Source of the DNA: an uncultured Muribaculaceae bacterium
GTDB lineage: Bacteria; Bacteroidota; Bacteroidia; Bacteroidales; Muribaculaceae
Reading direction: 5' to 3'
Length of the DNA: 13,447 bases
NCBI GenBank assembly: GCA_938039795.1
Contig: CALHWU010000065.1
Location: 1-13,447, forward strand
Shown: positions 13,447 to 13,447 of the stretch, one piece after another
Layout: the number at the start of each line of letters is the position of its first letter
Numbering within the stretch: position 1 is the first letter of the stretch
Program-made: the position numbers and the translations under genes
Notes under the pieces: generated by a model
What the model saw: only the letters and a program-made list of their open reading frames with translations
Told to the model about the DNA's origin: nothing
Database searches by the model: none

Positions 13447-13447
13447 A

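Overview
The window looks like chromosomal DNA from a gut-type Bacteroidales bacterium; Muribaculaceae or a close relative is my guess. Coding DNA is GC-rich and the gaps between genes are AT-rich. The gene families (GH109, Agp-type phosphatase, OprO/P-like porin, DUF4293, a RecO ending LDGLHSLEILRAL, GxDLY esterase) are typical of that order. Most transcription units are preceded by a Bacteroidetes-type -7 box (TAnnTTTG, here usually TAATTTTG or TAACTTTG) rather than a Shine-Dalgarno/sigma70 layout. The family assignment of the organism is inference, not something the sequence states.

Layout. 1-1340 (-): a GH109-like Gfo/Idh/MocA lipoprotein whose C-terminus runs off the left edge. 1517-2812 (-): an Agp-like periplasmic glucose-1-phosphatase, divergent from 2959-4134 (+), a phosphate-selective-porin-like outer membrane barrel; together they suggest a phosphate-scavenging pair. 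4282-5769 (-): surE followed 36 nt later by a Crp/Fnr-type regulator. 5886-6290 (+): a small four-helix membrane protein (DUF4293). 6325-7947 (-): a Cof-type HAD phosphatase followed 6 nt later by recO. 7948-8548: a 600-nt gene-free stretch holding three promoter-like elements, one of them a full match to the Bacteroidetes consensus with no gene behind it. 8549-11898 (-): a two-gene glycan operon, a GxDLY/SGNH esterase followed by a multidomain GH29 alpha-L-fucosidase. 12020-12358 (-): a vestigial transcription unit (promoter, short leader, last ~60 codons of a fucosidase-like gene, terminator). 12538-13446 (-): the C-terminal half of ribosomal protein S1 (rpsA), running off the right edge.

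How it fits together. The exported enzymes (GH109, GH29 fucosidase, SGNH esterase) suit trimming of host or dietary glycans carrying fucose, GalNAc and O-acyl groups. The phosphatase/porin pair suits release and uptake of phosphate. The remaining genes (surE, recO, HAD, DUF4293, rpsA) are housekeeping. I see no mobile element, CRISPR array, tRNA or rRNA. The least ordinary items are the truncated duplicate of the fucosidase tail with its own promoter and terminator, the orphan consensus promoter near 8104-8135, and a Pho-box-like tandem repeat in the agp/porin divergent region. None of these by itself amounts to a new system.
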